Assembly: GCF_000330505.1 (NCBI RefSeq)
Contig: NW_004443518.1
Coordinates: forward strand, 262,712-282,410
Direction of reading: 5' to 3'
DNA length: 19,699 nt
Origin: Entamoeba invadens IP1
Taxonomy: Eukaryota > Evosea > Mastigamoebida > Endamoebidae
Shown piece after piece: positions 1 to 10,800 of this stretch. How positions within the stretch are numbered: position 1 is the stretch's first letter; every line of letters begins with the position of its first letter. The notes below the pieces were generated by a model. It did no database searches and was not told the DNA's origin. It was given only the letters and a program-made list of their open reading frames with translations. Made by a program: the position numbers and the translations under genes.

Positions 1-1
1 T

Positions 2-2146
2 TTTGAATGCAATTTCTTTCACTTCTATTTGTGAAAAATTGGCATCATTCGCCCAATATTTAAAAGATTCCAACAAAATAGTAGCTTTATTTATGCATTT
101 AATTTTGTCATAAAAGAACCCACTATTTATTTGATAATTTATTTCAGTTTCAATTCGGCCACATCGGCCAATTAAAATTGGGAATTTATCACTTTCGTTT
201 TTTGTTACAACAAATTTGTCCGTCAAAATGTTTAAATTAACTTTTGATTTGTTTGTTACAAAATTATGATAGACTTCTTTGTGTTTTTTTAAATTATTCA
301 AATTTTGTGTCACTGATTTTCCAATATCGTAAATAGTAATTTTATCACCTTTATTACAATAAAATGATAATGACTTTGCACTCCCTATTTCCACACGTTC
401 AAGTTGTCCATCAATGTGCACCGAATATTTTGGAATATCACCAATAACACAATTTCCACCATAGTGCAAAATTTGTGGTTTTTCTTTGTTAAAAACAACA
501 CTTGTGGTGTTAAGAAAAAGATGTTTATATCCCAACATTTCTGTGTTGACAAATTGAGAAAACTCTGTGTCACAAATTGTCAATTTTTCTTGAGTAGAAG
601 ATAAAATCACAGAATTTCGAATGGAAAGTAAACGCGAACAAAATTCGAATTGTTTCATAAATACAAAATCCGGTACTTTGATATTCTTATACAAATTGGT
701 TTTGTTAATTTCAACAGAATTTGAATTTTCTATCTGCACATATCTCAAAATATTGTTATTGAATTTGATGTTGTCACAATTCGTTTCGATAAAGAAAATT
801 TCACAATTGTTTAATTCGACAAAGTCACAACATAAATAGGAATCCAACCGCCCAATATAACACTTTTCTTTTTCTTCTTCTTTGTGAATCACTTTTTGTT
901 GATCACTTTCTTTCATTTCTGGAACTTTTTGTATGACAATTTTTGTTGATTCGGTCATTTTAAAGTACATACACATTTCGTGGAAGTTAAAAATAGCCGA
1001 ATGACATTGTGTGACGACAAATTGTCCAACACAAACAAATTCAGTTCCAAAATTTTCGCACTTAATAAACTCGACATTTTGGATATATTTCCCAACTATT
1101 TTAACATTTTTAATACCAACCAAATACAACGTTTTAATTTCATGTGAAACAACACAAATTTTCTTCACAAAATTATCAACTAAAACGAGTGGTGAATTTA
1201 GTGTGAGTGATAAATACAACAACTCGGATGGACTTTCTGTTTTATTTTTATTTTCATCTACACTAAAATGAGGAATTGTATATTCACTATATTGACGATA
1301 TTGTTTAACAGGAAATTTATAACACAAATCTTTTTGAACTAGAAAAACTTCCCCAGAAAATCGCGAATTTTCTAAATACAATTCATCGTTTATAACGGAC
1401 GTTTTAGTATTATAATTAAAAACATTAATTCCGCTATTTTCAAGGCGATCACAGACAGTGTCCACATTCACTCTATTTACGATGGTGTGTACGCACTTTT
1501 CAATAAACACATTTATTATTAATTCACTGAGTTTTAATTCTTTTCTGATTTTTTTCAAGTTGAGGATTTCTGTTAAAAACTCTGGAAATGCGCAGCGCCA
1601 GAATGAAATCATTTTGAGACTCTTTAACACAGCGAACTGCTTGACAACTTTGATATCGCTATTGAACGCAGAGACATTGAGGAAAATTAAATTCTCAAAT
1701 TTGGAAATGACACTTTTGTACCACTGAGGGGGGTGTAGAGAGAGGTGTGTCACCTTCTGAAGAGCTTTTTCGTTGATAGGCGAGTGTTGTTTAATAGGAT
1801 AAGTGTTGTGTGGTGTTTTTACTAATCGCACAAATTTAATTTTCGAAAGAATTCGCGAAGTGATAGCCAACGAGTTTTCTAACATGAAATTAGGGCATTG
1901 GAGGGTTTCAATGATCGGAAACGTCGATTCGATGAATTTGAATATTTGTGTGAAAATTGTGAGTCGATGACTTGGAGATAAAGAAATTGTTTCTTTGGAA
2001 ACGTCGATGTAAGGATTGATGTGAAGATAAGACAGACACCCGTGACACTTTTTGTTGATTTGAATGAAAGAAATTAACGAAGGAAGTTCGTTGATATATA
2101 GAACAACATTCATCAAAAAGATTTCTTCGAGATGGCACATCGTCAT
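2..2146 (-). CDS. Entamoeba leucine-rich-repeat-like family protein (3' end missing)
   Basis: One frame stays open on the minus strand from an ATG at 2146 to the left edge: 715 codons without a stop, so the C-terminus lies outside the window. The N-terminus (MTMCHLEEIFLMNVVLYINE, then a FIQINKKCHG segment and INPYIDVS) matches, from memory, the opening of a very large family of Entamoeba proteins, in which an F-box-like helical start is followed by leucine-rich or beta-repeat sequence. From about residue 85 on, short strands recur with regularly placed I/V/L and C/N residues (for example VEFIKCENF and FVELNNCEIF), as expected of an irregular LRR or beta-solenoid stack. A lysine/glutamate-rich linker interrupts it at about residue 415. 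I see no signal peptide or membrane segment, so it is probably intracellular. A second in-frame ATG lies two codons downstream. The leader holds a TTTTAAAA stretch about 20 bases before the ATG, like a core promoter. Function is unknown; the family assignment is by recall, not search. Confidence 0.85.
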   Translation of the reverse strand, partial: MTMCHLEEIFLMNVVLYINELPSLISFIQINKKCHGCLSYLHINPYIDVSKETISLSPSHRLTIFTQIFKFIESTFPIIETLQCPNFMLENSLAITSRILSKIKFVRLVKTPHNTYPIKQHSPINEKALQKVTHLSLHPPQWYKSVISKFENLIFLNVSAFNSDIKVVKQFAVLKSLKMISFWRCAFPEFLTEILNLKKIRKELKLSELIINVFIEKCVHTIVNRVNVDTVCDRLENSGINVFNYNTKTSVINDELYLENSRFSGEVFLVQKDLCYKFPVKQYRQYSEYTIPHFSVDENKNKTESPSELLYLSLTLNSPLVLVDNFVKKICVVSHEIKTLYLVGIKNVKIVGKYIQNVEFIKCENFGTEFVCVGQFVVTQCHSAIFNFHEMCMYFKMTESTKIVIQKVPEMKESDQQKVIHKEEEKEKCYIGRLDSYLCCDFVELNNCEIFFIETNCDNIKFNNNILRYVQIENSNSVEINKTNLYKNIKVPDFVFMKQFEFCSRLLSIRNSVILSSTQEKLTICDTEFSQFVNTEMLGYKHLFLNTTSVVFNKEKPQILHYGGNCVIGDIPKYSVHIDGQLERVEIGSAKSLSFYCNKGDKITIYDIGKSVTQNLNNLKKHKEVYHNFVTNKSKVNLNILTDKFVVTKNESDKFPILIGRCGRIETEINYQINSGFFYDKIKCINKATILLESFKYWANDANFSQIEVKEIAFK

Positions 2147-2765
2147 GTTGAATTAATGTGTTTTAAAAGTTAATATATTATTGATACTATTATATTGCAG
2201 TTGTGTCTCGATATCTTGGACTTTTTTGTAAAAAAGTGTCTCAATAACAAAAACAGGTAAAAAATAGATTTTTTAAAATTTTTGTAAACATATATCAAAT
2301 TTGCCGATAAATAAAAAATTTAAAATGACAATCAATTTTTATAATTAAGTATTTGTTCGTGTATTGTTATATTTTTTAACATAAATTAGAATTGTTCTGT
2401 AGTGTGTTCGTTTCGACTTCTGAAACCCGTGTTTTTTATCGTACTTTTATCTTTTTCTAGTCTTAGAGACAGTATTCTTTAAAAAACAAAAATGGGACAA
2501 TATAATTAACATCATTAATAAACGCCAAACACACCAATCGAATAATGATTTACAACCACAACACACCAAAAATGTTTTTATCAATACCCTTCATTATTCA
2601 AACCCAATGTAATAACTTTTTTGATGAATTATGTTGTTCATTTATAACTCCGGCGTTTTATTTTTAAAAACCAGTTTATATATCTCCATTTTCGTCGAAT
2701 TCAACAAGTTTTACGAATTTTTAATAGAAAAGTGACTTTTTTCATTTTCATAGTTTTTTTATGTA

Positions 2766-2986
2766 CAGTAGGAGGAAATATGGGGATGATAAAAAAGGAG
2801 GATGCTTGAAACAATTGGTTAATTTTAATTAAAAAATAATAATAAAATAACTATTAATTTTAATATAAATTATTAATCAAAAAATTAATAAAATGAAAAA
2901 ACCAAAATAAATTTATATTAATTATTTATAATTAATAAATTAATTAATTAATTTTTAAGATTAGCATCCCCCTTTTCTGTTAACTG
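2766..2986. mobile_element. MITE-like 221-bp element with inverted ends, TA-flanked
   Basis: The left end reads CAGTAGGAGG and, about 30 bases in, GGAGGATGCTT. The right end, read on the other strand, begins CAGTTAACAG and carries GGGGGATGCT. Both ends are bordered by TA (2764-2765 and 2987-2988), as expected for a Tc1/mariner-type insertion. The interior is almost purely A and T with long TTAATT palindromic stretches and no reading frame. The end match is imperfect because the left arm carries extra bases between CAGT and GGATGCT. It could be an old non-autonomous mariner-like element or a chance arrangement in AT-rich DNA. Confidence 0.5.
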
Positions 2987-3174
2987 TATCAATATTATTA
3001 TTTTTTATCCACTTAGTGTTTTTTTTTGTTTTTAATCTTCAATTATAATCAACTGTTAGTTCTTCTGTTTTTATTCATTTTTTAAATATAAAAGAAATAT
3101 TTTAAAATAAAAACACATAAATATTTTTTAATTATTGAAACACAACTGTAAATTAATAAATTAATATTGTTAAG

Positions 3175-3225
3175 GTGACCTTCGAGATTGTCACGACCCA
3201 AGTAATCTTTTGATCTTTTGGGTCG
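3175..3225. other. Compact double hairpin in AT-rich DNA
   Basis: Two adjacent stems lie in an otherwise featureless AT-rich region. GTGAC (3175-3179) can pair with GTCAC (3190-3194), leaving a 10-base loop. CGACCCAA (3194-3201) can pair perfectly with TTGGGTCG (3218-3225) around a 16-base loop. A TAATTTTTTTG run follows on the plus strand, superficially like an Sm-site or terminator. It does not match any snRNA, tRNA or snoRNA I recognise. Confidence 0.35.
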
Positions 3226-5227
3226 AATTAATTAATTTTTTTGTAAATCGGCATTTTACTTTTTTCTTTACCAAACAACAAAAAAATATTTTTTAAAATT
3301 TCACAATTTTTTTCTGAATTTACACATTGTTGAATTGATTATATAATCACTATTAACCTTAACAGATCGTGTTATCAATTTTCATAACAAAGTTATCTAC
3401 GCAATCAAAGGTTCAAATAAACAAAAAAAATCAAATATACAACAGTGTTGATACAAAGGAAATTCTCGATATAAATTTCCACTTTAATTATAGTTGTTTA
3501 TTACATTGATTTTATTGATTGTAAATAATAACTTTTGTGTAATGACAACGATATTTAATTAAACAAAAATAAAAGATAATCATCAATTTCATCGTGTAAT
3601 TACATCGATGTTCATTATTTTTTATACAACAACTTTTTGTTGAAATTACATATTAGAGAGTTGTTATATACGATTATTCTTTTAACTATTGTTTTCTTGT
3701 TATTCATATAAAAACACACAATTAAACAAATATACCTTAGTAACACCACAACATTTATTATTATCTAAAATAGAAACATGCATTGATTATTAATTAAGTA
3801 ATATAATAACAACAGATGATATATCAGGTTTCACTGTTCATCACAACATTTTCATTTTTATAAAATGTCAAAAATAAAACGTGATAAATTTTTAGTATGT
3901 AAACATCTAACATCAAACCCGAACTTAAAATCATTACACTAAAATTACTGGAATAACACAGTTTAAAACACATTTGTTTTTAAATTGCTCTCTCACATAT
4001 AAACATAAGATATAAAAATCAATATTTTATCATCAAAGAGTAAAAGCAGAAGATAAATAATTATATAATTTATTCCATTTCTTTGTTGTGGAAAATTAAG
4101 TTAGTAGTTTAAACAAAAATGAATACACGTTTCATAATTATTTTAAAAAATAATTCTATTAATATTTTTCTATTATTATAGTTATTTCTTTGGATCATAA
4201 TTAACAGTGAATTAAAACATAAATGTTTGTTTTTTGGATTTGGAAAATTGATTCTTATGTTATCTGGGTAATACACAAACATTCAATAACAATTCAATTG
4301 TTTTCAAATTGAATAATATTAGTATCGTAAAAAATATTGTTAATTAAATTTATTAAATATATTTAATCGTATCTAAGTGACAACACCAATGTAATCAAAA
4401 ATACAAATTTGTTTATTATCATCATTTTTAATTTGTTCACGTATATATTTGATTATTTATCATAATAACAAACTTCACGTGGTTGTCAGTTATTTTGTCC
4501 AGTGAATATATAATTTATTTTTTAACATGTACAAATGGGTGAAAACCACTAGTAGTTAAAAATAACCATTCACATTCTTTTTATACAATAATAATTTTTT
4601 ATTGTTTAGTTTGAAATCAATTGTTTACACACTCAAAGAGATGAAATGTTTTTTTATCCCTTTTTACAATGAACATGTAAAGTATATCAGTTAATCATGT
4701 TGTATTGATTATAATAACAAAATCATTAAAATTAGCTGTATAATCATGTTATTATTTCACTATTCAATAACTGTTGTAATGTCATTTTTAAATTGGTGTT
4801 ATTTATGTGTGTAATCAGACATAATAAATAAAAAGATAATATATATATATCAAATAACATTATATACATGTTATTATCAACAGTGAGTTATTTGAAAATA
4901 ATCGTTTTTATGAAATTACACAATGAAAATAGTCACACCCGTTCTTGATATAAAAGATATATTCAATTATTAATAATATGTTAAAAACAAATATTATTCT
5001 CTTTGGTTTTGTTCACATCAAAAATCATATTTAAACATAATTGTTAATTATTTATTTATCATTCCATGTCTTGTCATTTTGGTAACTCTATGTGTGATTA
5101 TCAAAAAATACAATTTTAATATGAAATTTAATTGTTTGAAAATGAATATTTTAAAAAAATACAATTATTTTTTTGTTTACCAAATAATTTTTTTTTGTAA
5201 TCACTTTTTTAACATAAAAAATAATTA

Positions 5228-6333
5228 CAGTAGGGGAGTGAGGGGCTTGACGATACTGAGAAGCTTGACCTATACTTTTAATGGTTTATTTACTATATTT
5301 AAATAAAAACCATTTTTAATGTTCTATTTAAAAACACAATCTTGACTTATTAGTTATAGTTTATAAACCATAAAAGTATTGGTTCATCCTTAGCATAAAA
5401 TCGGAACTTGAAATTGTATTAAAAACGACTTGGGTGTTTGTTAGTTGTTTCTCAATAAAGTCATCGGTAGGCGTTAGTCTTTATGTTTGATATGGCTCTC
5501 GTTGTTGGCAACTCTTGGATATTCCAAGGCAAACTTTCCTCTTCGGATTTGACCAAATATGTTAGTCTAGGCGGAAGAACAAACAATTCCAAGTGTTCTA
5601 TGGTATAAACACCATTGGTTTCTTGTAACAACCTGGAAGCCTCTTTTATAGAAACAAACATTCTTTTAATCTTGCCAATATTGACTCCAACAACACCAGA
5701 ACGCTTATATGATGCAATAATGATGTTTTTGTTGCTTTGCTCTCTAATGCTCCCAACACCTTTTTGGTATGACGAGCAATGGAAACACAAATATGCTTTC
5801 TTGGCTTTCCTTATTCTTTTAGAACTTGTCGTAATCTGCCATCACTATCATTGTGTTCTTTCATCCAAAAATCAATTCAAGTATTCAGTTACTGCGAAAT
5901 TGGCGTCAATTGATTTCAATTGTCAAAGTATTCAGTAAGCTATTATTTTAACAACTCCGAATACACAAGCCAAATGGTGAGACGAGTTGGCTTGTGTGAG
6001 GAACAACTTGTCTATTATTGTTGAAGGAAATCTATTGTAGAAAGAAGTTGTATTTGTGCTGTCGTAGAAACATAAATAATTGAAGCTTTGTGAATTAATT
6101 CTTGGTTATTTCAAACAATGAAAATAAGCCATTCAATTTTCTTCATAACACTAAGGTTGTTTACTTTTTCTTTCAAAAAACGTTTTATTTCATTTTGATA
6201 AGTTTAGAATCTTTTTTTTGACATTTTTTATAAATTATTTATAGTTTTTGTTATTTTATAAATAGAAACGGGAAAACTCTGTATAGTAAAAAAATAATAA
6301 AACAATAGGTCAAGCCCCTCACTCTCACTACTG
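5228..6333. mobile_element. DNA transposon with terminal inverted repeats, TA-flanked, decayed
   Basis: The left end (5228-5251, beginning CAGTAGGGGAGTGAGGGG) and the right end (6310-6333, inverted, beginning CAGTAGTGAGAGTGAGGGG) form inverted repeats of about 24 bases that both finish in GGGGCTTGAC. Each end is bordered by TA (5226-5227 and 6334-6335), the target of Tc1/mariner-type elements, a superfamily known to be diverse in Entamoeba. Just inside the left end, a segment near 5269-5287 recurs inverted near 5363-5383. The only sizeable frame is a damaged one on the minus strand (5461-5841). The DNA between 5842 and 6309 has no sustained frame. At about 1.1 kb this is either an internally deleted or a strongly decayed copy. 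I could not identify DDE catalytic motifs, so the superfamily rests on the ends alone. Confidence 0.85.
5461..5841 (-). pseudogene. Decayed reading frame inside the TA-flanked transposon
   Basis: An open stretch of about 126 codons follows a stop at 5842-5844 and ends at a TGA at 5461. It lacks an ATG at its beginning; the first in-frame ATG lies far inside, in KRMFVSIKEA. It carries a basic segment (SSKRIRKAKKA), then CFHC, and a C-terminal half with a balanced, protein-like composition (TIEHLELFVLPPRLTYLVK). Upstream of the stop, a neighbouring frame also looks coding (KEHNDSDGRLRQVLKE), which suggests a frameshift near 5820-5840. It lies centrally between the inverted ends, so a remnant of the element's own protein is the natural reading. 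I recognise no domain, and the CFHC pair is too little to claim a zinc finger. Confidence 0.45.
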
Positions 6334-6430
6334 TAATTAATTATTTTTTTATATTTATAATTATTTGACACGCATTTCAAACTTTTTTTTACAAGTTCTT
6401 AATTATTTTAAGTATGTTTTTGACTTCAAA

Positions 6431-7480
6431 CAGAGTGTCCAAAAAATGCACTTAAGTCCCAAGTTAAGGATTTTGGAGTAAAAATAACAAAAAAATTGGA
6501 TTTTTAATCGATTTGATCAAAAAATAATAGAATTTTAAAGGAGACAAAAATAACCATAATTTATCCCGAAAATTTACATTCAAATTGAACATAAATTTTT
6601 CTTATTTTTTTCTTGAAAAATTAAATTAAACACTATTTTATAATCAAATTATTTGATTATAAAATTGAAAACATTAGCAATTTCAAGCACATTATTCAAT
6701 CCACAAAAACAATTATAAAACATGTAAAAAATGAACACATTTACGAAATTTCCCGAAAAATCCAAGCAATTAAATCAAAAATAAAATATTTTATTGATAA
6801 AATTTAAGAAAAAAGTTAGAACTATCATTAAAACCAGATTTGTAATTTATCAAATTTGCCGTTATTTTACTGTTCTCTACAAGAACAGAAAAAAATGTAA
6901 AACACACATAATAATCTAAAAAATTAAAAGAACACTTCTTGAACAAACGAAACTCAGATTCTAGGTTAAAATGAGTCTCGTTTTTACTCATTTTAAAATA
7001 CAGAGAATCGATTTTAAATAATAACATTAGTAACGTATATATGATAGCAAGACGACTTGCCTTTATATATATAACCGACCCAGTCTTTTTTAACAGGGTC
7101 GATATTATTGACGCACTCATACACACAAAAACGACACTTAACATTGTTATTTTTTTGTTAATTAAGTTGTTTAAGTAAAATTTTATTGTTTTAAATAACA
7201 TATTTATTAATTGTTTACCAAGCAATTATAGATTTTCATTCATAAAAATAAATCAAACCAAAAAAATCAATTATTTCAAAACAATTTTTTGACCTTTCCT
7301 CAACTTGGGACTTAGACGTTTTTTGGACACTCTGTTTCTCGCCTCACTTTACAATAATAACTAATAAATTATTTACATTGGTTTTCATCATTGTTTGTAA
7401 ATGTCATTTTACAACACAATTAAATAAGAATTTTTGAGAAAGATTTGTTTTGAAAACTTCGACGTTTTTTAAACACTCTG
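6431..7480. mobile_element. Second terminal-inverted-repeat element, with a duplicated right end
   Basis: The left end starts CAGAGTGTCCAAAAAA at 6431. An inverted copy ending at 7334 matches it over nearly 40 bases, including AAGTCCCAAGTT. A further inverted copy of the outermost part (CAGAGTGTTTAAAAAACG read on the other strand) ends at 7480. The outer pair is flanked by a perfect 7-base direct repeat, CTTCAAA (6424-6430 and 7481-7487), which looks like a target-site duplication. No such repeat, and no TA, flanks the inner pair. The CAGAG terminus and a 7-8 base duplication recall hAT elements more than mariner, but no transposase domain is recognisable. Boundaries of 6431-7334 are the alternative. 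Confidence 0.7.
6791..7201 (-). pseudogene. Uncertain frame inside the second inverted-repeat element
   Basis: A 136-codon frame starts at an ATG at 7201 and ends at 6791. The sequence is rich in F, I, L, N and K, with hydrophobic stretches (TMLSVVFVCMSASIISTLL) followed by KKTGSV and a C-terminal half of mixed composition. The STLLKKTGSV stretch faintly recalls the helix-turn-helix exit of Tc1/mariner transposases, but the residues that should follow are absent. Position and orientation inside the element suggest a mobile-element remnant. In DNA this AT-rich, a frame of this length on one strand can also arise by chance. I assign no function. Confidence 0.3.
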
Positions 7481-7563
7481 CTTCAAATCTATAATATGAG
7501 CCCAAGCATTTTGATGAATCTTCAAGGTCACCTTTATTTACTTTTTATAATTAATTTACAATA

Positions 7564-7594
7564 AAATATTTAAAAAATGCTTTTTTAAATATTT
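7564..7594. repeat. Perfect 14-bp inverted repeat upstream of the kinase gene
   Basis: AAATATTTAAAAAA (7564-7577) and its exact reverse complement (7581-7594) are separated by TGC. It lies about 250 bases upstream of the kinase start codon in very AT-rich DNA. It could extrude as a cruciform or form an RNA hairpin; with arms made only of A and T, a role is uncertain. Confidence 0.6.
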
Positions 7595-7843
7595 AATATT
7601 TTATCATAAATTTTATAATTATTATTATTTACTTCATTTATTATAATAACAATAATTAAAATGAAAAACATGAATTTTTTGTTGTAATATATACATCAGT
7701 TCATATTTTTCAATTATTCCGTTTGTTATAATTCACAATTGATAATTTAAAAATTTAAATTGTCGATAAAATGAAAACAATATTCATATTTTTGATATTA
7801 ATTAAACATTTATAACTTAAATTAACAAACATAAATATTACCA

Positions 7844-10800
7844 ATGAAATTCATGTTATTAATTGTTTTGGTGTTTAAAACAAATGGTGATCAATGTGAT
7901 TGTACAACTGCTAATATTAACAATGATTACAGCTTCATTCCTTCAAATTGTTCAGTAAAGACAAACACCATTTGCTTTGTTTCAGACTACGCATTTGACA
8001 ACGATGACCGATATTTTTATAATTTTATAATACTAAAAAATACCACTTTGTATTCTACTATTGATATAGGTTTTTGGTTTGACACCCAAAGTTTTACAAT
8101 AGATTCAAACGTTTTATTCTTTTTAATGACAAACTTACACATCAACAACAAATTTGTGATAGAGACTAACGCAGTAATAAATGTGCTTCAAAATTCGACA
8201 AATTTTGGAAGAATGTCAATTGCTGGAAATCTCGTTTTAATTAATCCTGAATTAAATAACCCACGAATTGTTTTGTGGAATTCCACGTATTTGCATTTAA
8301 ATTTAAACATGACACCAAGACCCGATTTTCAAATTGAGAATCCAACAGGAAACACCAATTGTTTTGATGTCATATCACTTAACAACAACTCCAACATAGA
8401 CACTTCAGATAAAGCAAATCACATCACATCTGATATGTTTAAGTATTCATATAACTTTACATATGGAAAAGGGTACTTGATATCAAACAAAAAATTGATG
8501 CGATTTTGCCCTAAAGATACTCAACTAAATAATGAAGTGGTTTGCACATTAAAAAATGTCTATTACAATTTTAACTCACCAACAAACATGAGTATGGCCT
8601 ATGATTATCCGCATTGCCCGTGTAACAGCGATGATGAAGTCATTTGCAAACTAAAATTTATTGATGGAATCAACGACTTTAATATGTTAAAATATATTTT
8701 AAATAACACTGAATTGTTAATTGATAGAGATATGAGATTATTGAATTTAAATTTCGCAAAACAAGTCACCATATATGATAATGTGGAACTCACAGTCAAT
8801 TCGTTATTTACAAATCTTATCTTTTCATTTACTTTTGGTAAAATTGTTACCAATAGTAAAAAAGATGAATATACAAATGCCTCATTTATATATTTACTTT
8901 CAACAGATACAGTAACATGTGTGGGTGACTTAAATTACATTTTTTCGATTTTTAAAAACATCACCACTTTAAATATAGATTGCAATGGTGCTATTGAAAA
9001 ACTTTATTTATACGAAAACACCAATGTTTATATTTTAAAAAACACCATTTTAAATAAAATTAATCAAGTTGATTTCACTGAAAATGGAAAGAGCTTTGTA
9101 TTTATAGAAAACTCAAATAACAACAAAGCTCTCAGCAATTGCCATCTCATGGAAGTATCGAAAACTGGTTTAAAGTGTCTTGTGTGCGACTCTAAATATC
9201 GTCTTGATAATAACATATGTAATTCTCTTGTTGATAATTGTGAGACGTACAACAAGAACAATATTTGTGTTCTGTGTAAAACAGGGTATATTTTAAATGA
9301 AAAATTCGAGTGTGCTAATTCAGCAAACTGTTTATATGGAACAACATCAGAATGTTACAAATGCCCAAACCAATACATAAGATATGATAATGAATGTATA
9401 TATAATGACAAGTGTCTATACACAGATGAAAGTATTTGTTTTAAATGTATCACTGGAAATTCATACAACAAATGTAATAATTGTGCATCAAATTGTAATT
9501 TGTGTTTAAATCAGAAATGTACTCTTTGTAATGAAAAACATGTTTTAAACAACGAAAGTGTTTGTGTTGAAGAGAAAAATGGGGTTTCAACTGGAATTTC
9601 GACTATTTGGTGTAATGACGAGTTTTACATTGATAATGGTATATGCAACAAATGTTCATCAAATTTTGCAAATTCGTACAATTGCGACAAAGTTCATGCA
9701 ATCTCGTGTGAAGTAAATTATTCAATTTCAGATGCAAGAAAATGCAATTTATCAAATTGTCAAAATGGAACATTCAAAGAGCAAAATGGGATGTGTATTT
9801 TTTCGCAAAACAAGTGTATTTTTATAGTGAACGATTATTGTGTTGAATGTGAAAATAATTACAAACTTGACAATAACAAAACTTGTGTAAACATTACAAA
9901 TGACACCTTATTATCTGGTTGTGTTTTGTATAGTAAAAGTGGGTGTATTTCGTGCGACATTGGATATTACTTATCAAACGCAGTATGTTTTCAATGTTCT
10001 GAAAATTGCACAAGTTGCTTTGAAAGTGATAGAAAATGTCTTACATGTAAATATGGGTTTTATCAAGGAAAAGACTACACGTGTTTATCAAGTACTAAAT
10101 TGATTGAAAAGTGTGATAAAATATCACAAATTACTGGTGGGTGTTATAAATGCAACGATGGGTATTACCGAGTTGGAATGGATTGTGTTGAATGTCTTTC
10201 GAATTGCTCAATATGCAACACAAAATACATGTGTTTGACTTGTAATTCGACTAATTACAAAACTACAAGTGGAAAGTGTTTGCCACAAAACAGTATTATT
10301 GGGTGTTTTAGTGAAGTCACACAAAATGGGTGTTCTAAATGTCAAGATGGGTATTACACTATCAATAATAATGAATGTGAGAAATGTAATGACAACTGCA
10401 CAACATGCACACAACATGAGAAATGCACTTTCTGTGTTAAAAGTAAAATTTTATTTGAAAGTGGACTTTGTCTTGATATTTCATATGTGTCAAAATGTCT
10501 TGAAATTTTTGACTCAAAATGCTCAAAATGTACATTCTGGCACTCCCCCAACAAAAGTGGGACATTATGCAACAAGAAAGCGGTTTGGTGGGTACTTATT
10601 ATTATTGTTTTATTGGCAATTCTTTTATTAACAATGGCAATATTATTAATAATATTTGCAGTGTTATACATTGAAAAGAAAGTGCGACAAAAAGAAATTG
10701 AAATGACAACAACACTCTTCAAAATGAGTCGCTCAAACATCACATTTATTCAACTTGGTGATGACGTTGTTGTGAACAAAACAGAAATTTCATTTGGCGA

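Larger units (their letters stand above)
2147..5227. other. AT-rich intergenic region, no convincing gene
   Basis: About 3 kb of very AT-rich DNA between the divergent start of the LRR-like gene and the first large transposon. Stops are frequent in all frames. The one open stretch, at 5079-5306, is low-complexity F/N/K/I and runs into the transposon end, so I do not call it a gene. The region contains a MITE-like element (2766-2986) and a compact hairpin pair (3175-3225), listed separately. No tRNA, rRNA or CRISPR-like repeat was seen. The rest may be decayed mobile DNA, but I could not delimit it. Confidence 0.6.

Noticed and set aside
404..1727. Several plus-strand frames of 66-89 codons
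   Set aside because: They are antisense shadows of the continuous minus-strand LRR-like gene.
1908..2138. 76-codon minus-strand frame
   Set aside because: It lies in a different frame from the 715-codon gene and stops early; the long frame has the recognisable family N-terminus.
2957..2967. AAGATTAGCAT, identical to a stretch of the U6 snRNA core
   Set aside because: The match ends after 11 bases, none of the U6 flanks or its ACAGAG box is present, and the stretch is explained by the inverted end of the MITE-like element.
5079..5306. 75-codon plus-strand frame
   Set aside because: It is low-complexity AT-driven sequence and crosses the left boundary of the transposon at 5228.
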